Shown: positions 1-9,127, numbered from the stretch's first letter. The stretch is DNA of 64,000 bases from Veillonella sp. DNF00869 (GCF_001553345.1 NZ_KQ960772.1:37765-101764); one strand, 5' to 3'. Translations and numbers: made by a program. Notes: generated from the sequence alone by a model not told the origin.

Positions 1-2
1 GG

Positions 3-650
3 GGTTCAGACTTTATTGAGTCTCCATTATTGACCTATTTGGAACCATCTACATCATCTACTAGTGAACTGGTAACAGAGTTAATTCAATATTTCCCAGA
101 ACATGTAGAGATTAAGCATATTGAAGCTAGTGGTTTATATGCGGGTATTGTAGTAGATACAAAAAACTTTGTGGTCCAAACAGGGGCGCGCACCTTTGAA
201 GCAGCCTCTTTCTTGCGCCGATCAGGTGCAGATGTATCTTTAGTACGACATTTATTTATGGATAGCTTTGAAGGTATGCGTATACGTTCTGCTATGCTAG
301 CGTCTGCAGAAGAAATAGAAAATATGGCTTTTACAGAGGCACCGCAAGATGCGAAGAATGCAACAGTGATAGCAGCTCAAACAGGTGATAAATTAATTAC
401 GCTAGAGGGTATTGAAGCTAGTTTTGTATTTTATGTATTGCCAGATGGTGGCATTGGAGTCAGTGCTAGGTCACAAGGCAAGTTAAATGTACAGTTAATT
501 ATGGAATCTGTCGGTGGCGGAGGTCATCGTACCGTGGCGGGCGCTCAGATTTACAATATGTCTATGAAGGAGGCGCGTCAATGGGTGACTGAAGTAGCCG
601 TATCCCATATGACAGAATTACAAAGAGAAACGAAGGAGGACTTAACATGA
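3..650 (+). CDS. gdpP: c-di-AMP phosphodiesterase, C-terminal part (partial)
   Basis: The frame is open to the left edge, so this is the 3' end of a longer gene. What remains covers the end of the DHH domain and the DHHA1 domain, with its glycine-rich substrate motif (SVGGGGHRTVAG). GdpP-type enzymes are membrane proteins with PAS, degenerate GGDEF and DHH-DHHA1 domains that hydrolyse cyclic di-AMP; the first three parts lie outside the window. The identification also rests on order: gdpP-rplI-dnaB is a classic Firmicutes block. The stop overlaps the rplI start by 4 bp (ATGA), so translation is probably coupled. A TTG at 30 lies in frame but is internal. Confidence 0.88.
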   Translation, partial: GSDFIESPLLTYLEPSTSSTSELVTELIQYFPEHVEIKHIEASGLYAGIVVDTKNFVVQTGARTFEAASFLRRSGADVSLVRHLFMDSFEGMRIRSAMLASAEEIENMAFTEAPQDAKNATVIAAQTGDKLITLEGIEASFVFYVLPDGGIGVSARSQGKLNVQLIMESVGGGGHRTVAGAQIYNMSMKEARQWVTEVAVSHMTELQRETKEDLT

Positions 651-1093
651 AAGTAATTTTATTAGAAGATGTTAAAAAAGTTGGTAAACGTGGCGAAATC
701 ATAGAAGTTTCTGAAGCTTATGGTCGCAATGTGCTTATTAAAAAAGGTGTTGGCCTTGAAGGAACTCCTCAGAATTTGAACAACGCGAAACAAAAATTGG
801 GGGCTCAAGCTCATAAAAAACAAGTGGACTCTGATGAAGCTACTGTATTGGCTAGCCAATTGTCGAAAGTATCTATTACAATCCCTGTAAAAATGGGAGA
901 TGGTGGCCGTGTATTCGGTTCTGTAACAGGTAAAGATATTTCTGATGCATTGCAAGCGCAAGTAAAAGTTGATGTAGATAAAAAGAAAATTGACTTAAAA
1001 GAGCCAATCAAAACATTGGGTACTCATGAAGTGTTAATTCGAGTGCATCCAGAAATTACAGCTAAGATTACTGTAGAAGTAGTTGCGGGTTAA
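647..1093 (+). CDS. rplI: 50S ribosomal protein L9
   Basis: 148 residues, the normal length for bacterial L9. The N-terminal RNA-binding domain begins MKVILLEDVKKVGKRG, with the family's GxxxEV and YGRNVLI signature in the first 30 residues. A long charged linker helix and the C-terminal domain follow. AAGGAGG lies just upstream of the ATG. The gene sits between gdpP and dnaB and is followed at once by a strong terminator, so dnaB probably has its own promoter or depends on read-through. Confidence 0.97.
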   Translation: MKVILLEDVKKVGKRGEIIEVSEAYGRNVLIKKGVGLEGTPQNLNNAKQKLGAQAHKKQVDSDEATVLASQLSKVSITIPVKMGDGGRVFGSVTGKDISDALQAQVKVDVDKKKIDLKEPIKTLGTHEVLIRVHPEITAKITVEVVAG

Positions 1094-1098
1094 TAGAA

Positions 1099-1122
1099 AG
1101 AGGGGCTAGGCCCCTCTTTTTT
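1099..1122 (+). terminator. Rho-independent terminator after rplI
   Basis: Perfect 8-bp stem (AGAGGGGC/GCCCCTCT) with a 3-nt loop, followed by a run of Ts, 5 bp after the rplI stop. Confidence 0.9.
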
Positions 1123-1158
1123 GCATAAAATATGTAATTGTATATAGGGAGGGTATGT

Positions 1159-2511
1159 ATGTCAGGACGGATCCCACCGCATAGTATAGAAGCAGAACGA
1201 GCCGTACTAGGAGCTATTTTGCTCAATAAAGATGCCTTTGATGCAGTTAGCTCTATTGTAAAAGCAGAAGATTTTTACAGTGATAATCATCGAGTAATTT
1301 ATGAAGCGATTGCTAGTATTGTAGGAAAAAATCAGCGAGCAGACTATGTTTTATTATCTGAAGAATTAAAAAAATCCCAAAAATTAGAGGCTGTAGGAGG
1401 TATTTTATACCTTACAAATCTTACAACAGATATTGTAGATGTATACAATGTAGAAGATCATGCAAAAATTGTGAGAGATAAAGCCCATTTGCGTAAACTT
1501 ATTCATGTAGCGAATGCAGTGGAATCTATGGCCTATCGTGAAGAAGAAGAGACAGAAGATATCGTCAATCGAGCAGAACAAATGGTATTAGATGTAAGCG
1601 GCACCACCAAAGGAGAATCCTCGTTTAGTTCTATGCGAGATGTGGTGTATGAAACGATTGATCGTATCAATGAATTACAACGGCATAAAGGGATATTGAC
1701 TGGCGTATCTACGGGATTTAAAGACTTAGATAACCTAACTAGTGGATTGCAAAAATCAGATTTAATTTTAGTAGCAGCCCGCCCTTCTATGGGTAAAACA
1801 GCATTTACATTGAACATTGCTCAAAATGTAGCTATGAAATCGAAGAAAAATGTAGCCTTTTTCTCTCTAGAAATGTCTAAGACACAGCTTGTAGCCCGTG
1901 TGTTGGCAGCAGTGGCAGGTATTAACTCTGGACGAATCCGGAATGGTCAATTGAGTCAAGAAGACTGGGGAAAAGCGATTAGTGCCTTGAATGATTTAGC
2001 AGAAGCTCCCTTATATATTGATGATACTTCAGGTTTGACGCCACAGTTAATGAAGAAAAAATTGCGCCGTTTAATTCAAGAGCATGGTGAATTAGGACTT
2101 GTGGTGGTGGACTATATTCAGCTCATGGAAAATGGCGGTAAAAAAATAGCGGATAATCGCCAACAAGAAGTATCTGCCATTTCTCGACAATTAAAAATTA
2201 TGGCACGAGAATTTAATGTGCCATTGATTGCCTTGTCGCAGTTAAGTCGTGGTGTGGAAAGCCGGGCAGATAAAACGCCGATGTTAAGTGATTTGCGTGA
2301 ATCTGGCTCTCTAGAACAAGATGCGGATATCGTTGCTTTCTTGAATCGTGAAAATTATCAAGATACAGAAGATACTAGTGATGGTGTAGAAACACAAGTT
2401 ATCATCCGTAAGCATCGTAATGGTGAGTTAGGGATTGTAAAACTATGGTTTGAAGGGGCATATACACGGTTTAGAGATCTGGCGTATCGTGAAGATGACC
2501 CTGGTATATAG
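1159..2511 (+). CDS. dnaB: Replicative DNA helicase DnaB
   Basis: Hexameric 5'-3' helicase at the replication fork. The N-terminal DnaB domain (IPPHSIEAERAVLGAILL) is followed by the RecA-like ATPase core with Walker A (ARPSMGKTAF), Walker B (LVVVDYIQLM) and the SDLRESGSLEQDAD motif. I choose ATG 1159, giving 450 residues, because AGGGAGGG ends 5 nt before it and the protein then starts MSGRIPPHS as in other DnaB proteins. An in-frame TTG at 1138 has no such support. Confidence 0.96.
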   Translation: MSGRIPPHSIEAERAVLGAILLNKDAFDAVSSIVKAEDFYSDNHRVIYEAIASIVGKNQRADYVLLSEELKKSQKLEAVGGILYLTNLTTDIVDVYNVEDHAKIVRDKAHLRKLIHVANAVESMAYREEEETEDIVNRAEQMVLDVSGTTKGESSFSSMRDVVYETIDRINELQRHKGILTGVSTGFKDLDNLTSGLQKSDLILVAARPSMGKTAFTLNIAQNVAMKSKKNVAFFSLEMSKTQLVARVLAAVAGINSGRIRNGQLSQEDWGKAISALNDLAEAPLYIDDTSGLTPQLMKKKLRRLIQEHGELGLVVVDYIQLMENGGKKIADNRQQEVSAISRQLKIMAREFNVPLIALSQLSRGVESRADKTPMLSDLRESGSLEQDADIVAFLNRENYQDTEDTSDGVETQVIIRKHRNGELGIVKLWFEGAYTRFRDLAYREDDPGI

Positions 2512-2529
2512 AAGCAGGAGGGAGAGCTA

Positions 2530-3696
2530 ATGAAAGAGACTTGGAAACGTATGCTGTGTGCAGCAGTGTTGACTATGGGTATTACATCTACAGGAATACT
2601 TACAGTAGAAGCTCATGGATTGTGGGAGGCTCTTGGTAAAAGTGTATTAGGAGGCATTTCTGTGCATCAACATTTGAGTGACCTAGACAATACAGAAAAA
2701 GGTCAACAAGAAATGTTGGAAAAAACAAAAGACCGTACAGGCGTTTATGATAATTACGCCTATCAAATGCGGGCGAAGCGTATTGTGGATGAGCTTTCTA
2801 AATCCCCTCATGTAAAACGTAGTTATGTGGTGTATGTGAATCCAGATGAAGATTTCAATGCATTTATGACTTTTGGTCGAGTTATGTCTATTAACAAAGG
2901 CACTATGGATTTACTAGATGATGATGCTTTAGCGGCAGTAATTGGTCACGAGTTAAGCCACGGTGAGCATAAAGATTTAGTAAATGGAGCCAAGAAAAGT
3001 AGTATTTTATCTACCGTGATTGGAGCGGCTACCTTTAACTCAGGTGATTTAGGGCAAATTGCGGCGGGACTTACTGGAAAATATTTAGATAGTCAAGTAT
3101 TCACTATGTCTCAAGAAAAAAATGCTGATGAATTAGGCTTTAGCATCTTAGCGGATTCTTCCTATAATGTTGGTGGTGCGGCCCTTGCTATGGAAGTGAT
3201 CAAAAATAAATATGGTGATACCTACCGTGAAGGGTTTGGTAAAATTTTAAATCCCAACGACCATCCAAAAACATCGCAACGAGTATTGGATAATTTACAA
3301 CGCTTGTATGTATATTCTGGCAATCATGTAAAAGTAGAACAACAAACAGTTTTTATCAATGGTAAGCCTGTTTATGAAGGAACAGCAAAAGGTAATTATA
3401 CGGCGCCAATGCGAGCTTACTTAGTGGCTGGTAAACTGGCTAGATTGTATCATGATAATGCCATTGGAGGTGCTCGTGTAGATGGATCTACTGTAGCGAT
3501 TGGAATGACTAATATTGTGACTATGCCAACCTATGACGCAGCGTTTAACATTGCCAAACAAATGAATGCAGCTATCAGTGATGAGTCTGGTATTGTAGCA
3601 GATAAAAAAGTAGATAAGAAAGATAAAAAGGACAAAAAAGATAAAAAGGACAAAGAAGATAAAAAAGATAAAAAAGATAAAAAAGAACAAAAGTAA
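2530..3696 (+). CDS. Secreted M48 family metalloprotease with Lys/Asp-rich tail
   Basis: 388 residues. An N-terminal signal peptide (about residues 1-28, hydrophobic AAVLTMGITSTGIL, ending VEA) suggests export to the periplasm. The zinc motif HELSH is at residues 140-144, with a downstream ExxxDE (E196, D200) giving the third ligand, as in the M48 (HtpX/BepA/LoiP-like) family. The last 30 residues are almost pure Lys/Asp (KKDKKDKKDKKD), encoded by an AAAGAY-type simple repeat; this low-complexity tail is not part of the peptidase fold. The substrate is unknown; outer-membrane protein quality control is a family-based guess. It follows dnaB by 18 bp with its own GGAGGGAG site. Confidence 0.85.
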   Translation: MKETWKRMLCAAVLTMGITSTGILTVEAHGLWEALGKSVLGGISVHQHLSDLDNTEKGQQEMLEKTKDRTGVYDNYAYQMRAKRIVDELSKSPHVKRSYVVYVNPDEDFNAFMTFGRVMSINKGTMDLLDDDALAAVIGHELSHGEHKDLVNGAKKSSILSTVIGAATFNSGDLGQIAAGLTGKYLDSQVFTMSQEKNADELGFSILADSSYNVGGAALAMEVIKNKYGDTYREGFGKILNPNDHPKTSQRVLDNLQRLYVYSGNHVKVEQQTVFINGKPVYEGTAKGNYTAPMRAYLVAGKLARLYHDNAIGGARVDGSTVAIGMTNIVTMPTYDAAFNIAKQMNAAISDESGIVADKKVDKKDKKDKKDKKDKEDKKDKKDKKEQK

Positions 3697-4061
3697 TAAG
3701 GATAGATAAAACTAATCGTTATAGTAGACTATACAATAGGTCATTATTATCGATAGATATCGATAGAGAAAAACGATAAATATAGATGTTCTTTTATGGA
3801 ATTCGATATAGATATGAATATATATGAACTTATGAGGAAGAACATAAGTGAAGCATAACTAAAAGTAATGATTACTTTAACCTTATAAAATAGCTGTTTT
3901 TAGGTTATTTTTTAAAGGAATTAATTAAATTATCCCTTAACTATGCATATATGATAAGAGTAAAACGCCTACAACAAGGGGATTTCTATTCCATGTGGTG
4001 TACATGTGTGCTATAATTTACGTATCAAGAGTAGTGACAATCTGTTGAGGAGTACTACAAG
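3697..4061 (+). other. AT-rich intergenic region with promoter for the dehydrogenase gene
   Basis: No convincing gene. It holds tandem ATCGATAG repeats near 3748-3766, a hairpin made of ACTTATG and CATAAGT (about 3828-3849), and a probable extended -10 promoter (TGCTATAAT, 4009-4017) about 80 bp before the next start codon. A small inverted repeat CATGT/ACATG (3992-4006) lies just upstream of that -10 and could be an operator. Confidence 0.5.
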
Positions 4062-4103
4062 ATGTCACAATTTATTTTATGGTTAGGGAAAGAGGTTTTA
4101 AAG

Positions 4104-5225
4104 ATGGGAAATTTTGTTTACATCCAAGAAGAAAAACTTAACGCATTCTGTCAAGACGCATTTGAAGGATTTGGCTTCAGCCCTGAAGAAGCTGGCATCA
4201 TTAAAGACGTATTGATGATGTCTGACATGTACGGTATCCAATCCCACGGTATGCAACGTGTAGTTCGTTACCACAAAGGTATTGAAAAAGGTCTTATCGA
4301 TATTAAAGCAAAACCAGAAGTAGTATTCGAAACTCCAGTGTCCGCAGTTGTTGAAGGCCATGATGCAATGGGTCAATTAGTTGGTCATTTCGCTATGGAA
4401 TTAGCAATTAAAAAAGCTAAAGAATCTGGTATTGGTATCGTATCCGCTCGTAACTCTAACCACTATGGTATCGCTGGTTACTATGCTGATCTTGCTTTAA
4501 AAGAAGGCTTAATTGGTTTCTCTTGCACTAACTCTGAAGCAATCATGGTTCCTACATTTGCTCGTAAAGCAATGCTTGGTTCCAACCCAATCGCTTTCGC
4601 AATGCCAGCTGAACCATACAACTTCTTCTTCGACGCTTCTACAACAGTAGTAACTCGTGGTAAATTAGAAATGTACAATAAATTAGGCAAAGAATTGCCT
4701 AACGGTTGGGCATTAAATAAAGACGGTAAAGCATCTCAAAATGCTGCAGAAGTATTGGGCAACATCTCCGACCACGTTGGTGGCGGTATCATGCCTTTAG
4801 GTGGCAACACTGAACAATTAGGTTCCCACAAAGGTTATGGTTACGGTATGCTTTGCGAAATCTTCGCATCTATCTTCTCTCAAGGTGGTACATCCAATAA
4901 ATGTATGACTGGTGGCCGTTCCAATATTTGTCATGGTTTCATGGCTATTAACCCAGCAATCTTTGGTAACCCAGAAGAAGTTAAAAAACACTTCTCCACA
5001 TTCTTACAAGAACTTCGTGAAGCTCCTAAAGCTGAAGGTGCTGAACGCATCTATACTCATGGTGAAAAAGAAGCAGAAGCTATCGAAGTTTGCCGTAAAG
5101 AAGGTGTGCCAGTTATCGACAAAACTGTGGCAGAATTGTTCGACGTATGTAACTTGTTGAAATTGGATCCTAAAAAATACTTCGGCGACTATGAACCACC
5201 TAAAGCAGTTGCTTCCAACTACTAA
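4104..5225 (+). CDS. LDH2/MDH2-family malate/L-lactate dehydrogenase
   Basis: NAD(P)-dependent 2-hydroxyacid oxidoreductase of the LDH2/MDH2 (YlbC/YiaK/ComC-like) family, unrelated to classical LDH. Family features include the histidine segment GIQSHGMQR, the SNHYGIAGYYA motif, GSNPIAFAMP and the C-terminal GSHKGYGYG. I prefer ATG 4104 (373 residues; AGAGG 8 nt upstream; MGNFVYIQEEKL matches the usual family start); an in-frame ATG at 4062 with AGGAG upstream would add 14 residues. The neighbouring lactate permease suggests lactate oxidation to pyruvate or malate metabolism; the sequence alone does not decide. A strong terminator separates the two, so they need not be co-transcribed. Confidence 0.85.
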   Translation: MGNFVYIQEEKLNAFCQDAFEGFGFSPEEAGIIKDVLMMSDMYGIQSHGMQRVVRYHKGIEKGLIDIKAKPEVVFETPVSAVVEGHDAMGQLVGHFAMELAIKKAKESGIGIVSARNSNHYGIAGYYADLALKEGLIGFSCTNSEAIMVPTFARKAMLGSNPIAFAMPAEPYNFFFDASTTVVTRGKLEMYNKLGKELPNGWALNKDGKASQNAAEVLGNISDHVGGGIMPLGGNTEQLGSHKGYGYGMLCEIFASIFSQGGTSNKCMTGGRSNICHGFMAINPAIFGNPEEVKKHFSTFLQELREAPKAEGAERIYTHGEKEAEAIEVCRKEGVPVIDKTVAELFDVCNLLKLDPKKYFGDYEPPKAVASNY

Positions 5226-5340
5226 TTTGCAGTTCAATAGCTGACAATTACAAATCTTTATCGATGCAGAATCAGTAGTTTTGTATCCCTAAGGAATACT
5301 TCTTAGAGACTGGTAACAGTCAACATCTTTGAACATATGA

Positions 5341-5371
5341 GAGAGGGAATCTGTGGATTTCCTCTCTTTTT
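5341..5371 (+). terminator. Terminator after the LDH2-type gene
   Basis: Eleven-bp stem (GAGAGGGAATC with GATTTCCTCTC, one G-T pair), TGTG loop and a T5 run. Confidence 0.85.
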
Positions 5372-5441
5372 GTTTATATCACACTGTGCGTATGCTAGAA
5401 TTGAATTACAGTGATTCACACTATAGAAAGGGATTGTTAAT

Positions 5442-7076
5442 ATGGATATATTTTTAGCAGTCTTGCCGATCCTATGGCTTATCGTAGCATTGGCAGTATT
5501 AAAAATGCCTGCATGGAAAGCATGTTTGGCAGCAGCAATTGGTACATATATTTTAGCTGTATTCTACTATGGAGAAAATGCATATATTATGTACACAGGA
5601 GCTATGGAAGGTGTAGCTCTTGCAGTTTGGCCAATTCTTTTGGTTATTACAGCAGCAATTTTTACATATCAATTAGTAGTTCATACAAAAGCTATGGAAA
5701 CTATTAAAGTTATGTTATCTTCCGTAACTAGTGATATGCGTATCTTAGCCGTATTGTTAGCATGGGGCTTTGGTGCTTTCATGGAAGGTATGGCAGGTTT
5801 CGGTACAGCCGTTGCGATTCCAGCAGCGATGATGGTAGCAGTAGGATTTGATCCATTGAAATCCATCTTGGCTTGTTTAGTAGCAAACTCCGTACCAACT
5901 ACATTTGGCTCTATTGCGATTCCAACAACAACATTGGCATCTTTGACTGGTCTACAACCAGCTGAATTGGGTACATTCATTGCAGTGCAATTATTCTTCT
6001 TAAACGTAATTACTCCATTCTTCATCGTAGGCATCATTGCGGGCGGTGTGAAAGCAATTAAAGGTGTATTTGTACAAACTTTATTAGCTGGTTTAGCATT
6101 GGCGATTCCTGAATTATTGATTAGCATGTATGCAGGTGGTCCTGAGTTAGCCGTTATGGGTTCTTCTATTGTAATCATGGGTGTCATCATTGCTATCGCA
6201 AAATTAATGCCTGTTAATGATCCAGAATACAAAGTTGAAACTGGCGCTGCACGTACAGTATCTGCTAAAGAAGGTTTAATTGCAGCATCTCCATTCATTT
6301 TGATTTTCATCTTGTTAATTGGTACATCTAAATTGGTGCCAGCTGTATATAATGCTTTGATGGTATTTAAAACATCTGTACCTATCCATGCTGGTGTAAA
6401 TGCAAAACCTTACACATTCGTTTGGATTGCGACTCCTGGTATCATGATTTTCATTTCCGCTTTAATTGGTGGTTTTATCCAAAAAGCAGGTCTTGGAACT
6501 CAAAAACAAGTATTAACTAATACTTTCAAAACTTTGAAATTAACGTATGTAACAATCATTTCTGTAGTAGTAACTGCAAAATTGATGACATACTCTGGTA
6601 TGACTGGCATGATTGCGAATGCATTAGTAGCTGCTACCGGTAGTATGTACCCTGCATTTGCTCCTGTAATTGGTGCATTGGGTGCCTTCTTGACAGGTTC
6701 TGGTACAAATGCGAACGTATTGTTCGGACCATTGCAAACAGCAGCGGCTCATCAATTGACACCTGGTCATGATACATTAGCATTGTGGTTGGCAGCAACT
6801 AACTCTGGTTCCGCTGGTGTTGGTAAAATGTTCTCCCCACAAAGTATTGCGATTGCCATCGGTGCCGTAGGTCCTGCTCTTAACACATTCATCGAAGAAC
6901 ACAAAATCGATGCACAAAAAGCTGACCAATTACGTCATTCCATCGATGCAAGTTCTATCATGGTTCATGTAGCTAAATACTTCTTGTTATACTTAGTTAT
7001 TTCTGGTATTTTTGCTTACTTCGGTCAAGAATTCTTCCCACAATTGGAAGGTATCTTAACAATGGTTAAGCACTAA
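5442..7076 (+). CDS. lldP: L-lactate permease
   Basis: 544-residue polytopic membrane protein of the LctP/LldP family, hydrophobic throughout with about a dozen predicted membrane spans. Recognisable segments are the N-terminal MDIFLAVLPI, the GFGAFMEGMAGFGTAVAIP region, FGSIAIPTTTLASLTGLQ, and the C-terminal FLTGSGTNANVLFGPLQ and NSGSAGVGKMFSPQSIA. It imports lactate with protons. Lactate is the main carbon source of Veillonella-type bacteria, which fits the upstream dehydrogenase. AGAAAGGGA precedes the ATG and the gene ends in its own terminator. Confidence 0.94.
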   Translation: MDIFLAVLPILWLIVALAVLKMPAWKACLAAAIGTYILAVFYYGENAYIMYTGAMEGVALAVWPILLVITAAIFTYQLVVHTKAMETIKVMLSSVTSDMRILAVLLAWGFGAFMEGMAGFGTAVAIPAAMMVAVGFDPLKSILACLVANSVPTTFGSIAIPTTTLASLTGLQPAELGTFIAVQLFFLNVITPFFIVGIIAGGVKAIKGVFVQTLLAGLALAIPELLISMYAGGPELAVMGSSIVIMGVIIAIAKLMPVNDPEYKVETGAARTVSAKEGLIAASPFILIFILLIGTSKLVPAVYNALMVFKTSVPIHAGVNAKPYTFVWIATPGIMIFISALIGGFIQKAGLGTQKQVLTNTFKTLKLTYVTIISVVVTAKLMTYSGMTGMIANALVAATGSMYPAFAPVIGALGAFLTGSGTNANVLFGPLQTAAAHQLTPGHDTLALWLAATNSGSAGVGKMFSPQSIAIAIGAVGPALNTFIEEHKIDAQKADQLRHSIDASSIMVHVAKYFLLYLVISGIFAYFGQEFFPQLEGILTMVKH

Positions 7077-7102
7077 TTACTATCTAGCATACTAAAACAG
7101 AT

Positions 7103-7134
7103 AAAGAGACAACATTTCGGTGTTGTCTCTTTTT
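7103..7134 (+). terminator. Terminator after lactate permease
   Basis: Twelve-bp perfect stem AAAGAGACAACA/TGTTGTCTCTTT with a 6-nt loop and T-rich tail. Confidence 0.9.
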
Positions 7135-7239
7135 GTATTTATAGCGTTTATATAATTTAAAATAGTTTTTACGATGATATATCAATATTGGGGCTCTTTG
7201 TCAAATGTGGGAATATATGTATGTAATAGGGGATACAAC

Positions 7240-7315
7240 TTCATCTAATATTCATTGTAACTTCATGGTCGGCTCATTCTTTTTTCATAATTGGTTCATA
7301 TTCATAGGATATGAT
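7240..7315 (+). promoter_or_regulatory. Six 11-bp-spaced TTCAT boxes plus -10 (PepSY gene 1)
   Basis: TTCAT occurs at 7240, 7251, 7262, 7284 and 7295, with CTCAT at 7273: six boxes at exactly 11-bp steps. Ten bases after the last box is TATGAT (7310-7315), a good -10, and there is no good -35. Direct repeats at one helical turn that replace the -35 are typical of sites for OmpR/PhoB-family response regulators. The same layout precedes the paralogue at 8397 and the gene at 20315. Confidence 0.8.
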
Positions 7316-7393
7316 ATAAACAAGTTAGAAATAACGAATATTCCTTAATTAAAAACCAAGACACGATGCATCGGGCACGTGAAGGAGGAGATT

Positions 7394-8065
7394 ATGAAAA
7401 AAATGTTTCGTTTAGGAGCTGCTGTGATGGCTCTAGGTGCAGGCCTTATGATGGCAAGTGGTGTAGCAAATGCTGCGAACACAAGTATGATGAAAAATAT
7501 GCCAGCAGATCAAATGGCTAAAATTAATTCTTGGAATGGTGTAGGTAGCGTGGTGCCTAGCGTATTACCATTGAGTGATGTAGATTATAAAGGGGTAGTT
7601 ACAAAATTTAAATCCTTATATCCGGATGCACAAATTGTAGGTATTTCTTATGATGGAAAACATAACCCAACTTACGAAGTAGATGGTATCGTGGATGGTT
7701 TAAAAATTGAAATGCATATCCGTGAAAATGGAGATATTTTAAATACAGAAGTAAAACCTTTGAAACAAGGTAAACATATGAAACAACAGGGTTCCATGAT
7801 GTATGGTCAAGCTATGAACGGCAACCATAGTATGTCTAAAGCTTTTGATGTAAATGATATCATTATGCCAGAAGTGGCAGAAACAAAAGCTCAGGAAAAA
7901 GTGGGCGGCACATTTGAAGCAATGGATTGGTCTGTAGAAAAAGAGCATGGACGTCTAGTCTATGAATTAGATATGATCGATGGCAGTGGTAAAGAAGCTG
8001 AAGTCAAAGTAGATGCAATGACTGGCGAAATTATCAATGTAAAAGCAAAAACTAGCAAGTACTAA
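7394..8065 (+). CDS. Secreted PepSY-domain protein (paralogue 1)
   Basis: 223 residues from ATG 7394, chosen because GGAGGAG sits 4 nt upstream; the GTG at 7379 lies before that site. A signal peptide (MKKMFRLGAAVMALG, cleavage near VANA-AN) exports it. Two PepSY-like units follow: the first runs from YKGVVTKF to about residue 120 (with PTYEVDG and GDILNTEV), the second from VNDIIMPEVA to the end (RLVYELDMID, ATGEI-like AMTGEI). A Met/His-rich linker lies between them. PepSY domains occur in secreted peptidase inhibitors and sensor-associated proteins; the exact job is unknown. It shares architecture, promoter layout and position with the next gene, so the two arose by duplication. Confidence 0.8.
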   Translation: MKKMFRLGAAVMALGAGLMMASGVANAANTSMMKNMPADQMAKINSWNGVGSVVPSVLPLSDVDYKGVVTKFKSLYPDAQIVGISYDGKHNPTYEVDGIVDGLKIEMHIRENGDILNTEVKPLKQGKHMKQQGSMMYGQAMNGNHSMSKAFDVNDIIMPEVAETKAQEKVGGTFEAMDWSVEKEHGRLVYELDMIDGSGKEAEVKVDAMTGEIINVKAKTSKY

Positions 8066-8165
8066 TTCTAGTGAAATTCTCCTTATAATTCCCTTACTTT
8101 AAATACAAATAATACACAAATATACTCCCTTACTATATAACTACAACCCTTTGAGAATACATATG

Positions 8166-8204
8166 CCACTAGCTCTATTGTAGAGCTAGTGGTATTGTAT
8201 TTTT
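8166..8204 (+). terminator. Terminator after PepSY gene 1
   Basis: Perfect 12-bp stem CCACTAGCTCTA/TAGAGCTAGTGG with TTG loop, followed by a T-rich stretch. Confidence 0.85.
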
Positions 8205-8253
8205 ATAAGAAAGCAGATCTATTCATTGTGTAATAACTTGCTTAATTTGCGAA

Positions 8254-8329
8254 TTCATATAATATTCATGCAATTTTCATGTAATATTCATTCAAAATTC
8301 ATTATACATTCATATGTAGGCGGTATCAT
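8254..8329 (+). promoter_or_regulatory. Six 11-bp-spaced TTCAT boxes plus -10 (PepSY gene 2)
   Basis: TTCAT at 8254, 8265, 8276, 8287, 8298 and 8309, all exact matches at 11-bp steps, then TATCAT (8324-8329) exactly 10 bp after the last box. Number of boxes, spacing and distance to the -10 are the same as at 7240-7315. Confidence 0.85.
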
Positions 8330-8396
8330 ACCAATATAGAGATGCATAGATATATGCAAGAAGTATTAGCTTATTATGTTTGCGAGAGAGGTAATT

Positions 8397-9125
8397 ATGA
8401 ATTTAAAAACATGTGTAAAAGCAACAGTATTAACAATTGGATTAGCAGGAATAGTAACAGCTGGTATAGTTAATGCAGAAGATATCACAAATCCTACGAC
8501 GGAAAATCCTATGGCTACGGAAGCTACCATAAATGATACAAACACGAATCAGAATAGTATTTTACCAGGTGATAGCCATACGACTTCTAGTGTTAAAAGT
8601 GAAAAACGTATTGATTACAAAGGAGCTACAAGTGCGTTCTTAACAGCCTATCCTAATGCTAATATTACAGCGGTATCCTATACTATGAAGTATATGCCTA
8701 TGTATGAAGTAGAAGGGTTTGTGGATGGACAGAAGATATCTGTGAATATAACGGAGTCTGGGGAAATTATCAAACAAAAAGTGAAGACAATACAAGATGG
8801 CGATTCCTTAGAGCACATGGCTAAAGAGGGGTGGAAGCAACTTAAGAGTTTTGCGCAAGGAAAGGGGTTTTTAACGGCAGAAGAACGATTGATGAGTAAA
8901 TCCTTTGATGTTAATAACGTTATCACTCCTGACCAGGCGAAAAGTGCGGTAGAAAAGGCTCTGGGAAGTGAGTTTAAGGTAGCTAGTTGGGAGCTAGAAA
9001 AAGATAAAGACTTGCTTGTGTATGATTTAGATATGGTAGATAGTACAGGTAAGAAGGTTGAAGTTACAGTAAATGCTACGAATGGCGAGATTATTCGTAC
9101 AGACATGAAGAAACATAAACACTAA
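8397..9125 (+). CDS. Secreted PepSY-domain protein (paralogue 2)
   Basis: 242 residues from ATG 8397 (GAGAGAGG 5 nt upstream; the earlier in-frame ATG 8376 precedes that site). A signal peptide ends near IVNA-ED, then comes a Thr/Asn-rich linker and two PepSY-like units, the first from YKGATSAFLTAYPNA, the second from VNNVITPDQAKSAVEKAL to the end (LVYDLDMVDSTGK, NATNGEI). Similar in order and length to the upstream gene but well diverged. No lipobox or membrane anchor after the signal peptide, so a soluble envelope protein is likely. It is controlled by its own six-box promoter. Confidence 0.8.
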   Translation: MNLKTCVKATVLTIGLAGIVTAGIVNAEDITNPTTENPMATEATINDTNTNQNSILPGDSHTTSSVKSEKRIDYKGATSAFLTAYPNANITAVSYTMKYMPMYEVEGFVDGQKISVNITESGEIIKQKVKTIQDGDSLEHMAKEGWKQLKSFAQGKGFLTAEERLMSKSFDVNNVITPDQAKSAVEKALGSEFKVASWELEKDKDLLVYDLDMVDSTGKKVEVTVNATNGEIIRTDMKKHKH

Positions 9126-9127
9126 TT

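Noticed and set aside
5681..6310. 209-codon minus-strand frame inside lactate permease
   Set aside because: Low-complexity shadow of a clearly real membrane protein gene; no start signals.
8678..9106. 142-codon minus-strand frame inside PepSY gene 2
   Set aside because: Shadow of the coding strand with no ribosome site or promoter; the plus-strand gene has a signal peptide and RBS.
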